64,000 nucleotides of DNA from Prescottella subtropica (GCF_005434945.1 NZ_SKCH01000011.1:48723-112722), one strand, 5' to 3'; shown: positions 37,293 through 48,239, numbered from the stretch's first letter. The notes: generated by a model not told the origin, from the sequence alone. Made by a program: numbers and translations.

Positions 37293-38111
37293 TCACACCT
37301 GTGCGGCAGCACCGGCGCCGACCCGTGGCCGACGTCGCTCGCTCCTGATGGTCCGCAACACCCGGAATCCGTCTCGTACCGTATTCAGATTGCTGACACC
37401 GTGGATACGGTCGCGTTCGAAACTCGCGACCTCGGTGATGCCGAGTCCCGCATTGGCGACCCGAACGTTGATGAGTGTCTCGATCTCGAACCCGTCCCCC
37501 CACCGAGCCTCGGCCGAGTCGATGGAGGGAAGGTCCATGACCGCGACGTGACGACGCCAGAAGGCGTTGTAGCCGTAGCAGAGATCGGTGAACGACGCAC
37601 CGAACTTGAGGTTGACGATCGCGTTCAGCACTTTGTTCCCGACCCGCCGGACGACCGTGATGTCGGAGCTACCGCCGCCGGCAACGAAGCGACTGCCCTT
37701 CGCGAAATCGGCTCCGTCGACCAGAGCCTCCACGAAACGCGGGATTTCGGCGGGATCGGTAGATCCGTCCGCATCGATCATCACGACGATGTCGCAGGTT
37801 GCTACCGCAAATCCGCACGCGAGTGCGTTTCCCTTGCCACGGCGCGTCTGCCGAACCATCACAGCCTGCGGCCACAGCATCTTCGCCACCGCGACGGTGT
37901 CGTCCACGGAGTGACCGTCGACGAAGACGATCTCGTCGATCCCGTCGGGCATCCGCGCCGCGACGTGCGGCAGATTCTCGGCCTCGTTCAGAGCGGGCAC
38001 GACCACGCTCACCGTCGGCCTGCGCGGCGCATCCGCGCCATGCCCCTCCTCCGGCCCCCCACCCTCGAGGCCGTCGTCGAGGTTGTCCATGTCACGCACG
38101 AACACGGTCAT
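37293..38111 (-). CDS. GT2 dolichyl-phosphate-mannose-synthase-like glycosyltransferase
   Basis: The 272-residue GT-A enzyme has the signature VSVVVPALNEAENLPHV, EIVFVDGHSVDDTV, RRGKGNALACGF and the metal motif MIDADGSTDPAEIP of polyprenyl-phosphate sugar transferases. It lacks membrane helices. It probably loads a sugar onto polyprenyl phosphate for the outer-face steps of the locus. An acidic, Gly-rich tail precedes the domain. The region upstream, 38112-38271, is AT-rich for this genome and has a copy of the GGTATGTTTT motif. Confidence 0.87.
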   Translation of the reverse strand: MTVFVRDMDNLDDGLEGGGPEEGHGADAPRRPTVSVVVPALNEAENLPHVAARMPDGIDEIVFVDGHSVDDTVAVAKMLWPQAVMVRQTRRGKGNALACGFAVATCDIVVMIDADGSTDPAEIPRFVEALVDGADFAKGSRFVAGGGSSDITVVRRVGNKVLNAIVNLKFGASFTDLCYGYNAFWRRHVAVMDLPSIDSAEARWGDGFEIETLINVRVANAGLGITEVASFERDRIHGVSNLNTVRDGFRVLRTIRSERRRPRVGAGAAAQV

Positions 38112-38271
38112 CGGTCCCCCTCAAAAAATTTTCCGGATATCGAATGTCGATCAACGAGGCCCGCCCCGACCCTGCCGCCACCCCAGAAACCAGTCGAAAA
38201 GTTTCCTTCCAGGCAAAAAACATACCTGTTCCCCGTTTTCGGCACCATCGGATCGGCTTGTGATCCAACTC
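38112..38271 (-). promoter_or_regulatory. AT-rich promoter region of the glycosyltransferase gene at 37293
   Basis: This 160-base gap follows mazG and precedes the GT2 gene. It contains TCAAAAAATTTT near 38112 and AAAAAACATACC at 38215-38226, the latter a half-site of the palindrome at 37023-37047. No gene is visible in it. Confidence 0.4.
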
Positions 38272-38937
38272 TCAGTTACCGCACGGTCGGGGCCAGTAGC
38301 GCCCCCAGTCCTCGGCCGACAACTCGATTCGTCCGTCCGCCCGCGCACGAAACTCTACGTCCCGGACAGTGGCCACGAAGTCGTCGGTCGCAGTGCGCAG
38401 AGCGGCCTCAGCCCGCTGCACGGAGGCCATCGCCGCCGCCAACTCCACGGGAACGAAATCCGGTGGCACACCGGCCTTTCTGACTCGGTCGAGCACCTTC
38501 GCAGCACGCGGGCCGGCCGGTTGACTCGACGCCACCCCGTCGAGACACGATGCCCGCTTCTTCTCCTCGGCCTTGCGTTCCTCCCATGCCCGCTCCTGCT
38601 CGGCGACGTCGACCGGCCCCGGTGTATCGACGGACAGGTGCGGGCTGCGGTGCACAAGTTTCGCGACGAGATCACCGGCGACGTCGTCGACAGAGAACTG
38701 TCCGTCAGCGGCGGCGATCCGCGAATGGAACAGCACCTGCAGCAGCAGGTCTCCGAGTTCCTCCCGAAGATCGTCGGAGTTTCCGGATGCGATGGCATCG
38801 AGCACCTCGTAGGTCTCCTCCACGAGGTAGCGCGCCAGGCTCTCGTGCGTCTGGGTGGTCTCCCAGCCGCCGGCCCGCCACAGCCGGTCCATGACCTCCG
38901 CGGCCTCGCCCAGCGCCTCTCCCCCGGCGTCAGACAC
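38272..38937 (-). CDS. mazG: MazG-like nucleoside triphosphate pyrophosphohydrolase
   Basis: The 221-residue protein has the catalytic helices of Maz[11 protein letters not shown] (EExxE) and [14 protein letters not shown], preceded by [13 protein letters not shown] and followed by PHLSV. The enzyme converts NTPs, including damaged or noncanonical ones, to NMP and pyrophosphate. A short C-terminal extension follows. The GTG start overlaps the mfd stop by eight bases. It lacks the extra N-terminal part seen in longer mycobacterial MazG. Confidence 0.88.
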   Translation of the reverse strand: MSDAGGEALGEAAEVMDRLWRAGGWETTQTHESLARYLVEETYEVLDAIASGNSDDLREELGDLLLQVLFHSRIAAADGQFSVDDVAGDLVAKLVHRSPHLSVDTPGPVDVAEQERAWEERKAEEKKRASCLDGVASSQPAGPRAAKVLDRVRKAGVPPDFVPVELAAAMASVQRAEAALRTATDDFVATVRDVEFRARADGRIELSAEDWGRYWPRPCGN

Positions 38938-41900
38938 AGCGCACGTCCACCGAGCCGGCGGCCTTGCCGTCCATCGCGAGCAGGAAGTCGGCGATGTACT
39001 GCAGCAGTTCGACGTCCCGCAACCGGTCCGCGCCGATACCGCCCGACCCGGCCCGCGGCAGCGGCATCTGCACCAGGCCGGTGGTGGCCCGGTACTGGGC
39101 GCTCGGGTAGATCCGCCCCAGCCGCAACTGCTTCGAGTCCGGCAGCTGCATCGGGGAAATCTTGAGCTGGGTACCGACGACCGCCACCTCCTCGATCCCG
39201 TACTCACGGCACAACAGCCGCAGCGTGGCGACCGACACCAGCCGGCGCACCTCCTCGGGCAGCGGGCCGTAGCGGTCGACGAGTTCCTCGATCACCGCGG
39301 CGATCGCGGCACCGTCCATCGCGGCCGCGAGCTTGCGGTAGCCCTCGAGCCGCAGCCGGTCGCTGGTGACGTAGTCGGGTGGGATGTGCGCGTCCACCGG
39401 CAGATCGACGCGGATCTCCTTCGGCGCCTCGTCGGTGGTGACCTCCCGTCCGTCGGCGATCGCCCGGTACGCCTCGACGGCCTCGCCGACGAGCCGCACG
39501 TACAGGTCGAAGCCGACACCGGCGACGTGACCGGACTGTTCGGCGCCCAACACGTTTCCGGCGCCGCGGATCTCGAGGTCCTTCATGGCGACGGCCATGC
39601 CGGCGCCGAGGTCGGAGTGCTGCGAGATGGTGGCGAGCCGGTCGTACGCGGTCTCGGTGAGCGGCTTCTCCGGCGGATACAGGAAGTACGCGTAGCCGCG
39701 TTCGCGGCTGCGTCCGACACGGCCGCGCAGCTGGTGCAGCTGGGAGAGCCCGAGCGAGTCGGCCCGCTCCACGATCAGGGTGTTGGCGTTGGAGATGTCG
39801 AGGCCGGTCTCGATGATCGTGGTGCACACCAGGACGTCGAACTCGCGTTCCCAGAATCCCTGCACGGTCTTCTCGAGGGTGTCCTCGTTCATCTGGCCGT
39901 GTGCGACGACGACGCGGGCCTCCGGTACGAGATCACGGATCCGCTTGGCGGCCTTGTCGATCGAGGACACCCGGTTGTGGACGTAGAAGACCTGGCCGTC
40001 ACGCAGCAGTTCGCGGCGGATCGCGGCGGCCACCTGCTTGTCGGCATATCCGCCGACGTAGGTGAGGATCGGATGCCGCTCCTCGGGCGGGGTGAGGATC
40101 GTCGACATCTCCCGGATGCCGGCCATGCTCATCTCGAGGGTGCGCGGGATCGGGGTGGCCGACATGGTCAGCACGTCGACGTGGGTGCGCAGCGCCTTGA
40201 TGTGTTCCTTGTGTTCGACGCCGAACCGCTGTTCCTCGTCGACGATGACCAGCCCCAGGTCCTTCCAGCGGACCCCGGTCTGCAGCAGCCGGTGGGTGCC
40301 GACGACGATGTCGATCTCGCCGTCCGCGAGCTGCGCGACGATCTCCTTCGACTCGCCCGTGTCGGTGAACCGGGACAGCCCGCGGACCTTGACCGGGAAG
40401 TTCGCCATCCGCTCGGCGAACGTCTGCAGGTGCTGCTGCGCGAGCAGGGTGGTCGGGACGAGTACCGCGACCTGCTTGCCGTCCTGCACGGCCTTGAACG
40501 CGGCGCGGACGGCGACCTCGGTCTTGCCGTAGCCGACGTCACCGATCACGACGCGGTCCATCGGGACCGGCTTCTCCATGTCGGCCTTGACCTCGTCGAT
40601 GACGGTCAGCTGGTCGTGGGTCTCGGTGAACGCGAACGCGTCCTCCATCTCCTTCTGCCACGGGGTGTCCGGGGCGAACGCGTGCCCGGGCGCCGCCTGC
40701 CGGGCCGCGTACAGCTGCACCAGCTCACCGGCGATCTCCCGAACGGCCTTGCGGGCCTTGCGTTTCGTGTTCTGCCAGTCGGAGCCGCCGAGCTTCGACA
40801 GGGCGGGCAGCTCGCCGCCGACGTACCGGGACAGCTGGTCGAGCGACTCCATCGGCACGAACAGCCGGTCCCCCGGCTGGCCGCGTTTGCTCGACGCGTA
40901 CTCGATGACGAGGTATTCGCGGCGCGCCCCGCCGACGGTGCGTTCGACCATCTCGACGAACCGGCCGATGCCGTGCTGGTCGTGGACGACCATGTCGCCG
41001 GCGGTGAGCGCCAGCGGGTCGACCTGGTTGCGACGCTTGGCCGGCATCTTCTTGCCGTCGCCGGCTGCGGCGACCCGGTTTCCGGTGAGATCGGCCTCGG
41101 TGACGACCACCAGACCGGGCACCCCGTCCCCGCCGGGTAGGACGATCCCCTCGTGCAGCGACCCGCGCAGCACCCCGACCAGACCGCGGGCCGGTTCGGC
41201 GCCGGGTTCGAGTTCGGCGGCCGGGACGTCGGCGTCGCGTAGTCGCTCGAGAACGCGCTGCGCCGTGCCCGAACCGGCGACGACGACGACCGCGCGACCG
41301 CCGGTGGTGACGTGTGCCCGCAGGTTGACGTACAGCATGGACAGCAGTTCGTCGGAGCCGCGGACCTCGGGGGCGTGCTGTACCGGCAGCACCAGTTCGT
41401 CGTCGCGGCCGGACGCGAGCGGGCTGACGGTCCACCACGGCCGGCCCTGCGCCTCCGCGTTCTCGCGCACCTGCCGCAGCGACCGGTACGCGGACGCCCC
41501 GAGGTCGATGCCGCCGCCGAGCACCGACGTGTCGATCGGGGCGGCGCCGCCGATCGATGCGGCGGTCCACGACGCCTCCAGGAACTCCTGCCCGGTGCGC
41601 ACGAGGTCGGTGGCGCGGGTGCGGATCTTCTCCGGATCGCACAGCAGGACGTGGGTCTGCCGCGGCAGCGCCTCGGTGAGCAGTTGCAGCTCGCCCGGCT
41701 GGAGCAGCGGCAGCAGCGCCTCCATGCCCTCGACCGGGATCCCCGCGGACAGCTTGTCGAGCATCTCCACCAGGGCGGCGTCGGCGGGGTTCTCGGCGGC
41801 CAGTTGCGCGGCCCGGTCCCGGACCGGCGCGGTGAGCAGCAGTTCGCGGCACGGCGGCGCGACGACGGTGCCGACCTCGACCTCGGGCAGCGACCGCTGG

Positions 41901-42568
41901 TCGGCGACGGAGAACGCGCGCAGCTCGGTGATCTCGTCACCCCAGAACTCCACGCGGACCGGATGATCGGCGGTGGGTGGGAACACGTCGAGGATGCCGC
42001 CGCGGACCGCGAACTCGCCGCGTCCACCGACCATGTCGACCCGCGTGTAGGCCAGTTCGACCAATCGTTCGATCAGCCCGTCGAACTCGTATTCGGCGCC
42101 GACCCGGAACACGATCGGCTCGATCTCCCCGAGCCCCGGCGCCATCGGTTGCACGAGGGACCGGACGGTCGTGACGATCACCTGCAGCGGCGGACCGTAG
42201 ACGGCTGTGTCGTCGGGGCACGCGAGACGGCGCAGCACGTGCAGCCGGCGTCCGACGGTGTCCGCACTCGGTGACAGCCGCTCGTGCGGCAGCGTCTCCC
42301 ACGACGGGAACTGCACGACCGCGTCACCGATCACCTCGCGCAGTTCGGTGGTGAGGTCGTCGGCCTCACGGCCGGTCGCGGTGACGACCAGCAACTGCGT
42401 CTCCCCCGCCAGCGCGGCCGCGATGAACGGCCGGGCGGCGTTGGGGGCGACGATGTCGAGGACGGCCCGGCCGACCGCGCCGGTGATCTCGGTGAACGCG
42501 CTGTCGCCGAGCGCCGTCCCCACCAATCCAGCGAGCGGGTGGTCGACGGCGGGTGACGGGGAAGTCAA
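38930..42568 (-). CDS. mfd: Transcription-repair coupling factor Mfd
   Basis: Mfd removes RNA polymerase stalled at lesions and recruits UvrA. The 1212-residue protein has the UvrB-like N-terminal domain ([14 protein letters not shown]), the RNA-polymerase-interacting domain ([14 protein letters not shown]), the superfamily-2 translocase with Walker [16 protein letters not shown] (VDEEQRFGV), [16 protein letters not shown] and QLRGRVGRS, and the C-terminal regulatory domain. The TTG start is supported by AGGAG about 8 bases upstream. mazG overlaps its end. Confidence 0.97.
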   Translation of the reverse strand: MTSPSPAVDHPLAGLVGTALGDSAFTEITGAVGRAVLDIVAPNAARPFIAAALAGETQLLVVTATGREADDLTTELREVIGDAVVQFPSWETLPHERLSPSADTVGRRLHVLRRLACPDDTAVYGPPLQVIVTTVRSLVQPMAPGLGEIEPIVFRVGAEYEFDGLIERLVELAYTRVDMVGGRGEFAVRGGILDVFPPTADHPVRVEFWGDEITELRAFSVADQRSLPEVEVGTVVAPPCRELLLTAPVRDRAAQLAAENPADAALVEMLDKLSAGIPVEGMEALLPLLQPGELQLLTEALPRQTHVLLCDPEKIRTRATDLVRTGQEFLEASWTAASIGGAAPIDTSVLGGGIDLGASAYRSLRQVRENAEAQGRPWWTVSPLASGRDDELVLPVQHAPEVRGSDELLSMLYVNLRAHVTTGGRAVVVVAGSGTAQRVLERLRDADVPAAELEPGAEPARGLVGVLRGSLHEGIVLPGGDGVPGLVVVTEADLTGNRVAAAGDGKKMPAKRRNQVDPLALTAGDMVVHDQHGIGRFVEMVERTVGGARREYLVIEYASSKRGQPGDRLFVPMESLDQLSRYVGGELPALSKLGGSDWQNTKRKARKAVREIAGELVQLYAARQAAPGHAFAPDTPWQKEMEDAFAFTETHDQLTVIDEVKADMEKPVPMDRVVIGDVGYGKTEVAVRAAFKAVQDGKQVAVLVPTTLLAQQHLQTFAERMANFPVKVRGLSRFTDTGESKEIVAQLADGEIDIVVGTHRLLQTGVRWKDLGLVIVDEEQRFGVEHKEHIKALRTHVDVLTMSATPIPRTLEMSMAGIREMSTILTPPEERHPILTYVGGYADKQVAAAIRRELLRDGQVFYVHNRVSSIDKAAKRIRDLVPEARVVVAHGQMNEDTLEKTVQGFWEREFDVLVCTTIIETGLDISNANTLIVERADSLGLSQLHQLRGRVGRSRERGYAYFLYPPEKPLTETAYDRLATISQHSDLGAGMAVAMKDLEIRGAGNVLGAEQSGHVAGVGFDLYVRLVGEAVEAYRAIADGREVTTDEAPKEIRVDLPVDAHIPPDYVTSDRLRLEGYRKLAAAMDGAAIAAVIEELVDRYGPLPEEVRRLVSVATLRLLCREYGIEEVAVVGTQLKISPMQLPDSKQLRLGRIYPSAQYRATTGLVQMPLPRAGSGGIGADRLRDVELLQYIADFLLAMDGKAAGSVDVRCV

Positions 42569-42675
42569 GGGCGCACTCCTGAGCAGTGACGACGAGTTGC
42601 AGGCGAACAGCCCGGGCAGGGCGAGCAGCCGAGAGGGACCCGCGCCAACCTAGTCGATTCTATGCACGACGAAAG

Positions 42676-43767
42676 TCAGCGGGGCGTGACTGCGGCGACA
42701 CGTCCGGCGACATCCGCGCGACCCACGCCGACCGCAGCCAGAACCATCTCCGATGACCCCGCCACATCACGCATCTGACGCCCCAAAGCAAACCCACCGG
42801 TCTCGCGGTATCCGGCGAGTCCGCAGATCCCCATCGCGGACAGCACCGCACCCTCGAGCGACAGCGCGGCGGATGTTCCTGCGCAGCCGACGGCGCCGGG
42901 CGTCGGGTACCCATCCAATTCTGCAGCCCTGCAAGAAATGTCGTTCCACACAGCATCGCGGGTGACCACGATCTCCGAGAGTTGTGTCGACCCCGAGAGG
43001 TCGCTTCCGCCCCGACGACCGAGGTATCGCCTCACTGTGTCGATCACAGTGTCGGTGATCCCCACCCGTACCGCACGTGCCATCAGTTCGAGTACCCGCG
43101 CGAGCGTCTCGGCGGCGACGGGATCGAACCCGTCACCGGAATCCGGCGTCGTCTCCATCGAATACGTGTCCCAGCCCAGGCCTCGCAGCCCGACGCCGTC
43201 CCCGCGATCCTCGCGACACAACGCGATGTCGCCTCGGCGCACCATGACAAGGCGGTCGGACTCTCGTTCCACCGCACCGCGCGGTGGGGCGATGCGCGCC
43301 ACGACCAGATCCGCCTCGTCACCGAACAGCATCGTCCCGCGGGCGGCCACCGTTTTCTCGTCCTCGTCCTCGTCCTCAGCATCGCGCATAGGCGCATGCA
43401 AGCATCCCGTGACGAGCAGTTGATCGTCGGCGATGTCGTACAGCGCACGATCGACATACTTCCGGTGTCCGTGTCGGGCGATCGTCACCACCATCGCCTG
43501 GTGAACGGCGAGGACCATTGCCGTCGACGCACAGTACCGGCCGAGAATGCGGACGATTTCGCACGCGTCGATCAGGCTCGCCCCCTCACCGCCCGACTCT
43601 GTCGGCACGACGGCACCGAGAACACGCCGGTGACACAACGCGTCGACGGCTTCCACGGGAAACCGTCCCTCACCGTCGACATCCTCGGCCCAGCGACCGG
43701 CGACAGTCGCCCCGACCGACTCGACACGATCGAGCAGCGATCGCCTACCTCCATCACAATGCAGCAT
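42676..43767 (-). CDS. Acyl-CoA dehydrogenase/oxidase-like protein
   Basis: The 363-residue protein shows the acyl-CoA dehydrogenase plan: an N-terminal helical part (GRFPVEAVDAL, VPTESGGEGASL), a mid part and a C-terminal helical domain with GYRETGGFALGRQMRDVAG. Several positions differ from typical enzymes, and an acidic insertion (DAEDEDEDEK) interrupts the mid part, so activity is uncertain. GGGGGG lies 6 bases before the ATG at 43767. The next upstream gene encodes a butyrolactone-receptor-like TetR, which suggests a link to signal synthesis. Confidence 0.75.
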   Translation of the reverse strand: MLHCDGGRRSLLDRVESVGATVAGRWAEDVDGEGRFPVEAVDALCHRRVLGAVVPTESGGEGASLIDACEIVRILGRYCASTAMVLAVHQAMVVTIARHGHRKYVDRALYDIADDQLLVTGCLHAPMRDAEDEDEDEKTVAARGTMLFGDEADLVVARIAPPRGAVERESDRLVMVRRGDIALCREDRGDGVGLRGLGWDTYSMETTPDSGDGFDPVAAETLARVLELMARAVRVGITDTVIDTVRRYLGRRGGSDLSGSTQLSEIVVTRDAVWNDISCRAAELDGYPTPGAVGCAGTSAALSLEGAVLSAMGICGLAGYRETGGFALGRQMRDVAGSSEMVLAAVGVGRADVAGRVAAVTPR

Positions 43768-43972
43768 GCGAATCCCCCCATGCCGACGCCGCCGCCGCTC
43801 GGAGACGGCGAGCATCGGCTGAACGAGCCAATACTTACGACAGCTGCGACCGCGCCCCCCGGCAGACCTGAAGCAGCTCCGGAATCCGGACGAAACCGCA
43901 GGACTCCAACCGATGAGCTTATGAGCGCGCACACTCGGCCACAACCGGAGAAAGGATGAACTTCGGGGTGGA

Positions 43973-44605
43973 TCAGACGAGTCGTCGGGACACGAACTGC
44001 CGAAAGTACTCGACCTTGGCGTCCGGGACGACGACGGGGAGAATCGTGTGCCACACTGCGCCGAGTCGCGCACCGAGCCTGTCGAGGTCCCGCGTTGCGT
44101 CGGCGAGCAACCGGACACCGCTGAGCAGTTCGAGCAACAGTCGCCCGACGCTGTCCGGGTCCGCGTCGGGACGCAGATCTCCCTCCTCCGCGGACCTCCG
44201 GATCAACTCGACGTGTCGCCGCAGCCACAGGTCGAAAACCGCGGTGTCCGCCCCCCGATAGTCACCGATCTCGTTCGACAACCGGAACATGGCCGACACC
44301 AGAACATCTGCGGACACTGCGTCGGCGACGACCCCGGACAGGCCGATCAGCGCCTCGAGTGCCGGGGTGCGGCTGTCGTACCACGGGAGCATCGCGGCGT
44401 CGAGTCGTGCCGCGCCCGTGTCGATGACGGAACGCGCGAGTTCTTCCTTGGACGCGAAATGGAAGTACAGGGCGCCCTTGGTCACCTTCGCCTCTACGAT
44501 GACCTCGCTGAGACTTGCGAGTGCGTACCCGTGACGGACGAACACGTGTGCGGCTCCCCGGATTACGGAGTCGCGGGTCGCCTCGGCCCGCTCCTGCCTT
44601 GCCAT
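43973..44605 (-). CDS. TetR regulator resembling gamma-butyrolactone receptors
   Basis: The 210-residue protein starts MARQERAEATRDSVIRGAA and has the helix-turn-helix segment SLSEVIVEAKVTKGALYFHF, very close in character to the ArpA/ScbR-type autoregulator receptors. The C-terminal domain is a ligand-binding helical bundle. It probably represses its own gene or neighbours until a small diffusible ligand binds. It lies 205 bases upstream of the acyl-CoA-dehydrogenase-like gene on the same strand. Confidence 0.8.
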   Translation of the reverse strand: MARQERAEATRDSVIRGAAHVFVRHGYALASLSEVIVEAKVTKGALYFHFASKEELARSVIDTGAARLDAAMLPWYDSRTPALEALIGLSGVVADAVSADVLVSAMFRLSNEIGDYRGADTAVFDLWLRRHVELIRRSAEEGDLRPDADPDSVGRLLLELLSGVRLLADATRDLDRLGARLGAVWHTILPVVVPDAKVEYFRQFVSRRLV

Positions 44606-44720
44606 GCGTGTGCCCCTCCGTATCCGGCGCCGACACCAGCAAACAGACTTGGTCAGGTGAACGACTGCGGGATCGTAACATCGCAGGTTTCGTATCGTGC
44701 CCGGCCGCCTCCGGCGGCGA

Positions 44721-45311
44721 CTACCCGCCGAGTTCGGGGTCCGCCTCGAGATTCGTCAGCCCGTTCCAGCACAGATTGACCAGGTGCGCGGCCACGACCT
44801 CCTTCGACGGGGTCCGCTCGTCGAGCCACCACGTGGCGGTGGTGGCGACCATGCCGACGAGGGCCTGCGCGTACAGCGGGGCGAGGTCGGGGTCGAAGCC
44901 GCGGCGCGCGAAGTCGCCGCCGAGGAGGTGGCCGACCTGCCGGACCGCCTCGTTGAGCAGGCTCGAGTAGGTGCCTTCCGGCGCCGACACCGGCGAGTCC
45001 CGCACCAGGATCCGGAAGCCGTCGGAGCGTTCCTCGACATAGGTGAGCAGTGCGAGTGCGACCCGTTCGACGCGGATGCGGGACCGGTTCTGGGTCAGCG
45101 ACGACGTGATCATCTCGAGGAGCTTCGACATCTCCCGGTCGACGACGACTGCGTAGAGGCCTTCCTTGCCGCCGAAGTGTTCGTAGACGACGGGCTTGGA
45201 CACCTGGGCTCGGGCCGCGATCTCCTCTATCGACGCGGCCTCGTAGCCGCGTTCGGCGAACAGGGTCCGGCCGATCTCGATCAGCTGTTCCCGGCGTTGG
45301 GTTCCCGTCAT
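44721..45311 (-). CDS. TetR-family regulator near mfd
   Basis: The 196-residue protein has the N-terminal HTH segment SIEEIAARAQVSKPVVYEHF and a long helical ligand-binding part (GMVATTATWWLDERTPSKEV). By position it corresponds to the TetR gene that accompanies mfd in mycobacteria (Rv1019, recalled). The ATG at 45311 begins the conserved MTGTQRREQLIEIGRTLF. The ligand and targets are unknown. The 170 bases to tRNA-Gln carry no gene. Confidence 0.85.
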   Translation of the reverse strand: MTGTQRREQLIEIGRTLFAERGYEAASIEEIAARAQVSKPVVYEHFGGKEGLYAVVVDREMSKLLEMITSSLTQNRSRIRVERVALALLTYVEERSDGFRILVRDSPVSAPEGTYSSLLNEAVRQVGHLLGGDFARRGFDPDLAPLYAQALVGMVATTATWWLDERTPSKEVVAAHLVNLCWNGLTNLEADPELGG

Positions 45312-45482
45312 CCGGGTGCGCGGTGCGCGTTCGCTCCCGTTGTCCCGTGCTGGTCGCGACACTGCAGCCGACCGTCCTTTCCGACACGCCGCGACGAAAA
45401 TGTTCGAGCAGTTCGACGTGCGGCGCGTCGGCATGCGAGGATCGGTGCCGCGCCGCCGACGGTATCCACGCCGGCGCGGCGA

Positions 45483-45553
45483 TCCGCCGTAGTGTAATGG
45501 CAGCACCTCTGATTTTGGTTCAGATAGTTCAGGTTCGAGTCCTGGCGGCGGAG
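45483..45553 (+). tRNA. tRNA-Gln, anticodon UUG
   Basis: Acceptor TCCGCCG/CGGCGGA, anticodon stem TCTGA/TCAGA around loop TTTTGGT (anticodon TTG), T-arm CAGG-TTCGAGT-CCTG and discriminator G73. The CCA end is not encoded. It precedes glmU, as in mycobacteria. Confidence 0.93.
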
Positions 45554-45723
45554 CACCTTTTTCCGACTCGTCGTCCCGGTTGTGATTCCCCGCACGGATG
45601 CCCGACGTCGCTGGTCTCGGCCGCGTTGCCGTGACAGTATCCCCTCGCGATATTCTTTCCCGGAACGCGCGACGACTCCGGCCGCGAGAGCGGCTCACCG
45701 TAGATCGACTTCGAGGGAGCTTC

Positions 45724-47202
45724 ATGCCACAGCAGACCGCTGTCATCGTCCTTGCCGCCGGTGCCGGGACGCGAATGCGGTCGAAGACCCCGAAGGTGCT
45801 GCACACCCTCGCGGGGCGTTCGATGCTCTCCCACGCACTGCACGCGGCTGCCGCGATCGATCCCACCGAACTGGTCACCGTCATCGGACACGACCGGGAT
45901 GCGGTCGGTGCCGCGGTCGACGACGTCGCGAAGGCGCTGGGCCGCTCGGTCGCCACCGCCGTCCAAGAGGAGCAGAACGGCACCGGTCACGCCGTCGGCT
46001 GCGGGTTGACGGGTCTGCCCGACGACTTCGATGGCACCGTGCTGGTGACCGCGGCCGACGTCCCACTGCTCGACGCCGGCACGCTGCGCACCCTGATCGA
46101 CACCCACACGTCGGCCCCCGCCGCTGCGGTGACCGTGCTCACCTCGACGGCCCCGGACCCGACGGGCTACGGCCGGATCCTGAGGACCACCGACGGCGAG
46201 GTCGCCGCGATCGTCGAGCAGGCCGACGCCACCGAGGCGCAGCGCGCGATCACCGAGGTCAACTCCGGGGTGTACGCGTTCGACGCAGCCACCCTCCGCG
46301 ACGCGCTCACGTCGCTGAGCTCCGACAACGCGCAGGGCGAGCTGTACCTCACCGATGTCGTCGCGATCGCGCGTCGGTCCGGGAAAATCGTTCGAGCACA
46401 GCACATCTCGGACAACGTTCTACTGGCGGGCGCCAACGACCGCGTCCAGCTGGCCGCACTCGCCGGCGAACTCAACCGCCGGATCCTCGACCGCCACATG
46501 CGGGCCGGGGTCACCGTCGAGGACCCGTCGAGCACGTGGATCGATGTCGACGTCACCCTCGACCGGGACGTCACACTGCGTCCGGGTGTGCAGTTGCGCG
46601 GCACCACCGCGGTCGGCGAGGACGCCGTGATCGGCCCCGACTCCACCCTCACGAACGTCACCGTCGGCGCGGGCGCGTCGGTGATCCGCGTGCACGGCGA
46701 CGACGCGGTGCTCGGCGCCGGTGTCACCGTCGGCCCGTTCACGTACCTTCGACCGGGTACCGTGCTCGGCGCGTCCGGCAAGCTCGGCGCGTTCGTCGAG
46801 ACCAAGAACGCCGATATCGGTGCACACTCGAAGGTCCCGCACCTGACGTACGTCGGGGACGCGACGATCGGCGAGCACAGCAACATCGGAGCGTCGAGCG
46901 TGTTCGTCAACTACGACGGCGTCAGCAAGAGCCGCACCGTCGTCGGATCCCATGTGCGTACCGGGTCCGACACCATGTTCGTCGCCCCGGTCCGGGTCGG
47001 TGACGGCGCCTACACGGGCGCCGGCACCGTGCTGCGCGACGACGTGCCGGCGGGGGCGCTCGCCGTCTCCGGCGGCAAGCAGCGCAACATCGAGGGCTGG
47101 GTGCAGCGCAATCGTCCCGGCACTCCCGCTGCCGAGGCAGCACAGCGAGCAGTACCGCAAGAAACCGATCGGCAAGAACAAAAGGATGGCGAAGACCAGT
47201 GA
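45724..47202 (+). CDS. glmU: Bifunctional GlmU uridyltransferase / acetyltransferase
   Basis: GlmU makes UDP-GlcNAc from GlcN-1-P for wall, lipid and mycothiol synthesis. The 492-residue protein has the uridyltransferase loop [18 protein letters not shown] and an N-terminal metal site (TAADVPLL). The C-terminal left-handed beta-helix has [21 protein letters not shown] and [13 protein letters not shown]. The ATG at 45724 has GAGGGAG upstream. The stop overlaps the prs start (GTGA). Confidence 0.97.
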   Translation: MPQQTAVIVLAAGAGTRMRSKTPKVLHTLAGRSMLSHALHAAAAIDPTELVTVIGHDRDAVGAAVDDVAKALGRSVATAVQEEQNGTGHAVGCGLTGLPDDFDGTVLVTAADVPLLDAGTLRTLIDTHTSAPAAAVTVLTSTAPDPTGYGRILRTTDGEVAAIVEQADATEAQRAITEVNSGVYAFDAATLRDALTSLSSDNAQGELYLTDVVAIARRSGKIVRAQHISDNVLLAGANDRVQLAALAGELNRRILDRHMRAGVTVEDPSSTWIDVDVTLDRDVTLRPGVQLRGTTAVGEDAVIGPDSTLTNVTVGAGASVIRVHGDDAVLGAGVTVGPFTYLRPGTVLGASGKLGAFVETKNADIGAHSKVPHLTYVGDATIGEHSNIGASSVFVNYDGVSKSRTVVGSHVRTGSDTMFVAPVRVGDGAYTGAGTVLRDDVPAGALAVSGGKQRNIEGWVQRNRPGTPAAEAAQRAVPQETDRQEQKDGEDQ

Positions 47203-48179
47203 GCGCGATATCCAGCGACGTGCAGAAGAACCTGATGCTCTTCTCGGGCCGCGCACACCCCGAGTTGGCGGAGCAGGTCGCCAAGGAACTCGACATCAAG
47301 ATCACGCCGCAGACGGCGCGTGACTTCGCGAACGGCGAGATCTTCGTCCGCTTCGAGGAGTCGGTGCGCGGCAGCGACGCCTTCGTGCTGCAGAGCTTCC
47401 CGGCACCGCTGAACCAGTGGCTCGTCGAGCAGCTCATCATGATCGACGCCCTCAAGCGCGGCTCGGCCAAGCGGATCACCGCGATCCTGCCGTTCTACCC
47501 GTACGCGCGTCAGGACAAGAAGCACCGCGGCCGCGAGCCCATCTCCGCCCGCCTCATCGCCGATCTGCTCAAGACCGCCGGCGCCGACCGCATCATCACG
47601 GTCGACCTGCACACCGACCAGATCCAGGGCTTCTTCGACGGCCCCGTCGACCACATGCACGCGCAGGGCCAGCTGGCCGACTACGTGCGCGACAACTACG
47701 GCACCGAGAACATCTGTGTCGTCTCCCCCGACGCGGGCCGCGTCAAGGTCGCCGAGAAGTGGGCCGACGCCCTCGACGGCGCGCCGCTCGCGTTCGTCCA
47801 CAAGACCCGCGACCCGCTGGTCCCCAACCAGGTCAAGTCGAACCGTGTCGTCGGTGACGTCTCGGGCCGCACCTGCGTCCTGATCGACGACATGATCGAC
47901 ACCGGCGGCACCATCGCCGGCGCCGTCGAGGTCCTCAAGAACGCCGGTGCCGGTGACGTCATCATCGCCACCACGCACGGCGTGTTCTCCGACCCGGCCG
48001 CCGAGCGGCTCGCGAACTGCGGCGCCAAGGAGGTCATCGCGACCAACACGCTGCCGATCCCCGAGGAGAAGCGTTTCCCGACGCTCACCGTCCTGTCGAT
48101 CGCGCCGCTGCTGGCCCGCACCATCCAGGAAGTCTTCGAGAACGGCTCGGTGACCTCGCTGTTCAACGGCATCGCCTAG
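47199..48179 (+). CDS. prs: Ribose-phosphate pyrophosphokinase
   Basis: PRPP synthase of 326 residues. It has [16 protein letters not shown], the flexible-loop region [21 protein letters not shown], the metal-binding [12 protein letters not shown] and the PRPP-binding loop [13 protein letters not shown]. It feeds nucleotide, histidine, tryptophan and arabinogalactan pathways. The GTG start overlaps the glmU stop. A strong hairpin follows. Confidence 0.97.
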   Translation: MSAISSDVQKNLMLFSGRAHPELAEQVAKELDIKITPQTARDFANGEIFVRFEESVRGSDAFVLQSFPAPLNQWLVEQLIMIDALKRGSAKRITAILPFYPYARQDKKHRGREPISARLIADLLKTAGADRIITVDLHTDQIQGFFDGPVDHMHAQGQLADYVRDNYGTENICVVSPDAGRVKVAEKWADALDGAPLAFVHKTRDPLVPNQVKSNRVVGDVSGRTCVLIDDMIDTGGTIAGAVEVLKNAGAGDVIIATTHGVFSDPAAERLANCGAKEVIATNTLPIPEEKRFPTLTVLSIAPLLARTIQEVFENGSVTSLFNGIA

Positions 48180-48187
48180 GCGCTCCG

Positions 48188-48237
48188 CGCTTGTGCGCCT
48201 TTTTGGTAGCTCCAGCTACCGAAAAGGCGCACAAGCG
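48188..48237 (+). terminator. Long hairpin after prs
   Basis: A 23-base stem, CGCTTGTGCGCC.. at 48188-48210 and its complement at 48215-48237, has one G-T pair and a TCCA loop. It begins 9 bases after the prs stop. The DUF2461 coding remnant starts 3 bases after its right arm. Confidence 0.85.
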
Positions 48238-48239
48238 TA

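Noticed and set aside
38855..41140. A 761-residue open frame on the plus strand inside mfd
   Set aside because: It is antisense to Mfd, which carries every family motif. Its translation is rich in Arg, Asp and His and shows no domain, as expected for a shadow in GC-rich DNA.
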